Shown piece after piece: positions 29,247-32,124 of a DNA stretch of 32,124 bases. The position numbers were made by a program, and so were the translations under genes. The notes beneath the pieces are model-generated. The model had not been told where the DNA came from, searched no databases, and saw only the letters and a list, made by a program, of their open reading frames with translations. Every line of letters begins with the position of its first letter. Position 1 is the first letter of the stretch. The stretch covers positions 1 to 32,124 of the forward strand of contig JAJBVW010000122.1 of assembly GCA_020866945.1 (NCBI GenBank). Direction: 5' to 3'. The stretch is from Oscillospiraceae bacterium. GTDB taxonomy: Bacteria; Bacillota; Clostridia; Oscillospirales; Oscillospiraceae.

Positions 29247-32124
29247 TTATGCCTCCGCAGTCTTTTGCGCTTCCGCAAGGTCAAGCTCTATGACCCGGCT
29301 GACGCCCTTTTCCTGCATGGTCACGCCAAACAGCACGTCCGCCTGCTCCATAGTGCCCCGGCGGTGTGTGATTACAATAAACTGTGTCTTATTCAGCCGG
29401 TGCAGATAGCTTGCGAAGCGGATGACATTTTCTTCATCCAGCGCCGCCTCAATCTCATCCATGACGCAGAAAGGCGTGGGCTTCAGCTTCAAAATAGAAA
29501 AATACAGCGCGATAGCCACGAAGGATTTTTCCCCGCCGGACAAAAGACTTATGTTAGATACCGCCTTACCCGGCGGCTGAACCTTTATCTCTATGCCGCA
29601 GTTGAGCACATCGTCCTCATCCTCCAGGCGAAGAGAGGCCTTGCCGCCGCCAAAAAGCTCCAAAAATGTGGTCTGGAAGCTCTCGTTTATAGCCTGAAAC
29701 TCCCGGCTTAATATTTCCTCCATCTGGCTGGTTATGTCCCCGATGATGTCCAGCAGCTCATTTTTCGCCTTGGCAATGTCGTCCCGCTGCTCTGTGAGGA
29801 AATCATACCGCTGGCCAACTCGCTCGCTTTCCTCGATTGCGCCCAGGTTCGGCGTTCCAAGCTCCCGAATTTTGCGGCGCAGCTCGGCGATGCGCCGGTT
29901 GGCGGCGGTAAGGCTCTCGATGGGCTGGCGCTGGGCCTGCGCCGCCGTTCGGCTCAGCTCATAGCTGTCCCAAAGCTTGTCCACAAGCTGTTTTTCCTCC
30001 ATCTCGGCGGCCATGGTTTGCCGCTCAATAGAGGCCACGAGACGTTCCTGATCCAGAAGAGTCTCATTCTGCCGCTGGGCGTCTCTGTCTGCCTGGGTGC
30101 GCTTGGCCTCCAGCTCCAGCTTTTGGGCCGTAATGGCCTGTATATCCTTCCGAATGGACTCCGCACGTTCCGCAAGCATTCTGCCCTTTTCGGTGTTGGT
30201 CTCAATATCGGCGCTGATTTGCGCATCCCGGCGGTGGTATTCCTCCATCAGGGCACGGCGCTGGCTGTCTCCGGCGGCCATGGCATTTTTCACGCTCTCC
30301 AGCTGGGCGGCGCTGGTTTTTTTCGCCTCCCGCTCTGCCTGGAGCGTCGCTTCCTCCCGCTGCGCCTCGGAAAGCTCCTGCCCCGCCACATCCATGTCAT
30401 ATCTTGCAGCAGCAAGCTCCCGCTCCGCCTGCTCCAGCGCCGCCGCCTTTTCTTTCTGGCGGGCCTCAAGAACCTGACGTTCATCCGCCAGACGCTTCAG
30501 CTCGTTGGCACGGGAGATTATGCCCGTACCCCTTGCCGCGCTGCCGCCAGTCATGGAGCCGCCGGCATTTACCATCTGTCCGTCCAGGGAGACGATGCGA
30601 AGCTGATTCTGATGCCGGCGGGCGATAGCGATGGCATCGGAAAGAGTCTCCGCTATAATGGTGCGCCCCAGTAAATAAGCAAATATCTGCCGGTATGCCC
30701 CATCAAATTCCGCCAAATCAACGGCCAGGCCCATATAACCTTTCTCCCCCACGGGAAGCCGGTCAAGGGTGCGGCCCCGAATGTCGCTGATGGGCAGGAA
30801 TGTGGCCCGGCCACCATCCCGGCGCTTTAAAAGCTCGATGGCGGCTCGTCCGTCCTCCGGCGTGTCCACGATGATATTCTGAGCAGCCGCTCCCAGAGCG
30901 GTCTCTATGGCCAGGGCAAAGCGGTCTTCCGTACGGACAAGATTCGCCACCGGGCCGTGGATGCCTCGCAGGGAACCGCGTTCCTTTTCCCGCATAACAG
31001 TTTTGACCGCGCGGTTGAAGCCCTCGTAATCCTTTTCCATTTCCGTCAGCATGGTGATACGCCCGTCCATGCTGCGTCCGTCCACGGTCAGCTTTGTAAG
31101 CTCCTCCCGCAGAGAAGAAACTCTGTTCTCCCGGCCAGACATTTTCATCCTGTGGCCGTTCACGATATTAGAGAGCCGGTCGGTCTTTTCACGAATCGCC
31201 TGGCCCGCTTCTGCCAGCTCCTCCACCCGGCGGCACAGAGCCTCTATCTGGTCGTCCAGTGCCTGAACGCGCCCCGCGTCCTGGCTCATGTCGTCCTCTA
31301 GCCGCTGAATGCTGGCCAGGTTATTTTTTCGGTCTGTCTCCAGCACGGCCCCGGCGCTGCGGTTTTCCGCGATTTCGTTTTCCGCCGCCGTCAGTTTTTC
31401 CCGCAGAGCCTCGGTTTCCAAATCCTTTTCCCGCATACGCTCGGAAATCGACTCCGTGTAGCGGTAGTTTTCCGTCACCTGCGCTCTGGCCTTTTCCAAA
31501 TCCGCCTGAGCCTGGGCGTAGCTCTCCTTGATGGCCCTGGTCTGCCCGGCAAGCTTATCCAGCGTCTCCATCCAGGCTGACACCTCCAGGGTGCGCAGCT
31601 CCTCCCGGAGAACGAGATATTTCTTCGCGACCTCCGCCTGCTTTCGCAGCGGGGTCAGCTGAAGCTCCAGCTCGTCTATTTTATCTCCCACGCGGAGAAG
31701 CGTTTCATCTGTAGAGGCCAGCTTGCGTTCCGCCTCCTCCTTGCGAAAGCGGTAGCGGGAAATCCCGGCGGCCTGCTCAAAAATCTCCCGGCGGTCTGTG
31801 CTCTTGGCAGAGACAATTTCGCTGATGCGGCCCTGGCCGATAATGGAATATCCATCCCGCCCGAGGCCCGTGTCCATCAAAAGCTCGTTCACATCCCGGA
31901 GACGAACGGTCTCCCGATTTATGTAGTATTCGCTGTCCCCGCTCCGGTAATACCGGCGGGAGATGGAAAGCTCGTCGCTGTCCACAGGGAAGATATGGGC
32001 GGTATTATCCAGAATCAGCGTCACCTGGGCGAAGCCCAGCTTACCGCGCTTTTCCGTTCCGCCAAAGATGACATCCTCCATCTTTCCGCCCCGCAGGGCG
32101 CGGGTGAGCTGCTCGCCCGGGCGC
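29247..32124 (-). CDS. smc: Chromosome segregation ATPase SMC, N-terminus cut by window edge
   Basis: The reading frame continues past the track's start to the window edge (RPGEQLTRALRGGKMEDVIF), so the true start and Walker A lie outside. About 958 residues are visible: the rest of the N-terminal head (GRDGYSIIGQGRISEIVSAK), an N-side coiled coil of about 230-240 residues, a hinge of about 175 residues (DYEGFNRAVK...ARGTGIISR) with Gly-rich GQMVNAGGSMTGG, a C-side coiled coil, and the C-terminal head with NLGAIEE, the ABC signature LLSGGEKSFVAIAL and Walker B FCVMDEIEAALDEEN. Adding about 60 missing residues gives about 1,015-1,020, against about 1,186 in Bacillus. The shortfall lies in the coiled-coil arms. 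ParB-loaded SMC dimers organise and separate chromosomes. Confidence 0.95.
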   Translation of the reverse strand, partial: RPGEQLTRALRGGKMEDVIFGGTEKRGKLGFAQVTLILDNTAHIFPVDSDELSISRRYYRSGDSEYYINRETVRLRDVNELLMDTGLGRDGYSIIGQGRISEIVSAKSTDRREIFEQAAGISRYRFRKEEAERKLASTDETLLRVGDKIDELELQLTPLRKQAEVAKKYLVLREELRTLEVSAWMETLDKLAGQTRAIKESYAQAQADLEKARAQVTENYRYTESISERMREKDLETEALREKLTAAENEIAENRSAGAVLETDRKNNLASIQRLEDDMSQDAGRVQALDDQIEALCRRVEELAEAGQAIREKTDRLSNIVNGHRMKMSGRENRVSSLREELTKLTVDGRSMDGRITMLTEMEKDYEGFNRAVKTVMREKERGSLRGIHGPVANLVRTEDRFALAIETALGAAAQNIIVDTPEDGRAAIELLKRRDGGRATFLPISDIRGRTLDRLPVGEKGYMGLAVDLAEFDGAYRQIFAYLLGRTIIAETLSDAIAIARRHQNQLRIVSLDGQMVNAGGSMTGGSAARGTGIISRANELKRLADERQVLEARQKEKAAALEQAERELAAARYDMDVAGQELSEAQREEATLQAEREAKKTSAAQLESVKNAMAAGDSQRRALMEEYHRRDAQISADIETNTEKGRMLAERAESIRKDIQAITAQKLELEAKRTQADRDAQRQNETLLDQERLVASIERQTMAAEMEEKQLVDKLWDSYELSRTAAQAQRQPIESLTAANRRIAELRRKIRELGTPNLGAIEESERVGQRYDFLTEQRDDIAKAKNELLDIIGDITSQMEEILSREFQAINESFQTTFLELFGGGKASLRLEDEDDVLNCGIEIKVQPPGKAVSNISLLSGGEKSFVAIALYFSILKLKPTPFCVMDEIEAALDEENVIRFASYLHRLNKTQFIVITHRRGTMEQADVLFGVTMQEKGVSRVIELDLAEAQKTAEA

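Overview
The window looks like a chromosomal core segment from a spore-forming, Gram-positive Clostridia bacterium, most likely in the Oscillospiraceae / gut 'Clostridium cluster IV' group. The evidence is the gene content: a DUF4364 protein, a TOPRIM-DUF4093 RNase M5-like protein, a spore-cortex lysin of the SleL type, a NadD-YqeK fusion, the smc-ftsY order, and LeuS/AlaS sequences of clostridial type. Codon use is GC-biased at third positions, which explains the many long antisense ORFs in the track. There is no phage, insertion sequence, CRISPR array, rRNA or tRNA gene that I can see. No gap without a gene exceeds about 200 bases.

Left part (1-8.1 kb), mixed strands: a cut-off VTT-domain membrane protein (-), a large secreted beta-helix-like protein with its own promoter and terminator (+), a VanZ-family protein, GluQ and a flavodoxin-like FMN reductase (+), then SleL and DUF4364 (-), and a conserved Cys-containing protein of unknown function (+).

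Middle (8.1-23.1 kb), mostly minus strand. glmM is translationally coupled to a left-handed beta-helix protein resembling the GlmU acetyltransferase half. A DUF421 membrane protein (+) converges on nrdR (-). An operon-like run reads alaS > HIT > comEC > holA > RNase M5-like. A hypothetical acidic protein precedes mltG. A run sirtuin > TagA-type glycosyltransferase > tmk starts from a clear sigma-A promoter. Two tiny plus-strand genes are hidden here: a two-helix membrane protein at 11484 and a 40-residue Cys-rich peptide at 20671 that is absent from the ORF track.

Right part (23.1-32.1 kb), all minus strand: smc (cut by the window edge) > ftsY > XTP/dITP pyrophosphatase > yhbY > nadD-yqeK fusion > rsfS > leuS, a compact housekeeping run with overlapping or nearly touching genes. 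It is followed by rpsU, which has a perfect consensus promoter.

Most worth a second look are: (i) an exact 16-bp tandem duplication that removes the native stop of the RNase M5-like gene and changes the C-terminus of the convergent small gene; (ii) a 25-residue patch in AlaS where near-invariant residues are replaced; (iii) three plus-strand genes without a Shine-Dalgarno whose ATG sits exactly where transcription should start, suggesting leaderless mRNAs; (iv) the Cys-rich peptide with its hairpin leader and perfect-palindrome terminator; (v) an SMC about 180 residues shorter than usual. I did not find a clear multi-gene novel system.
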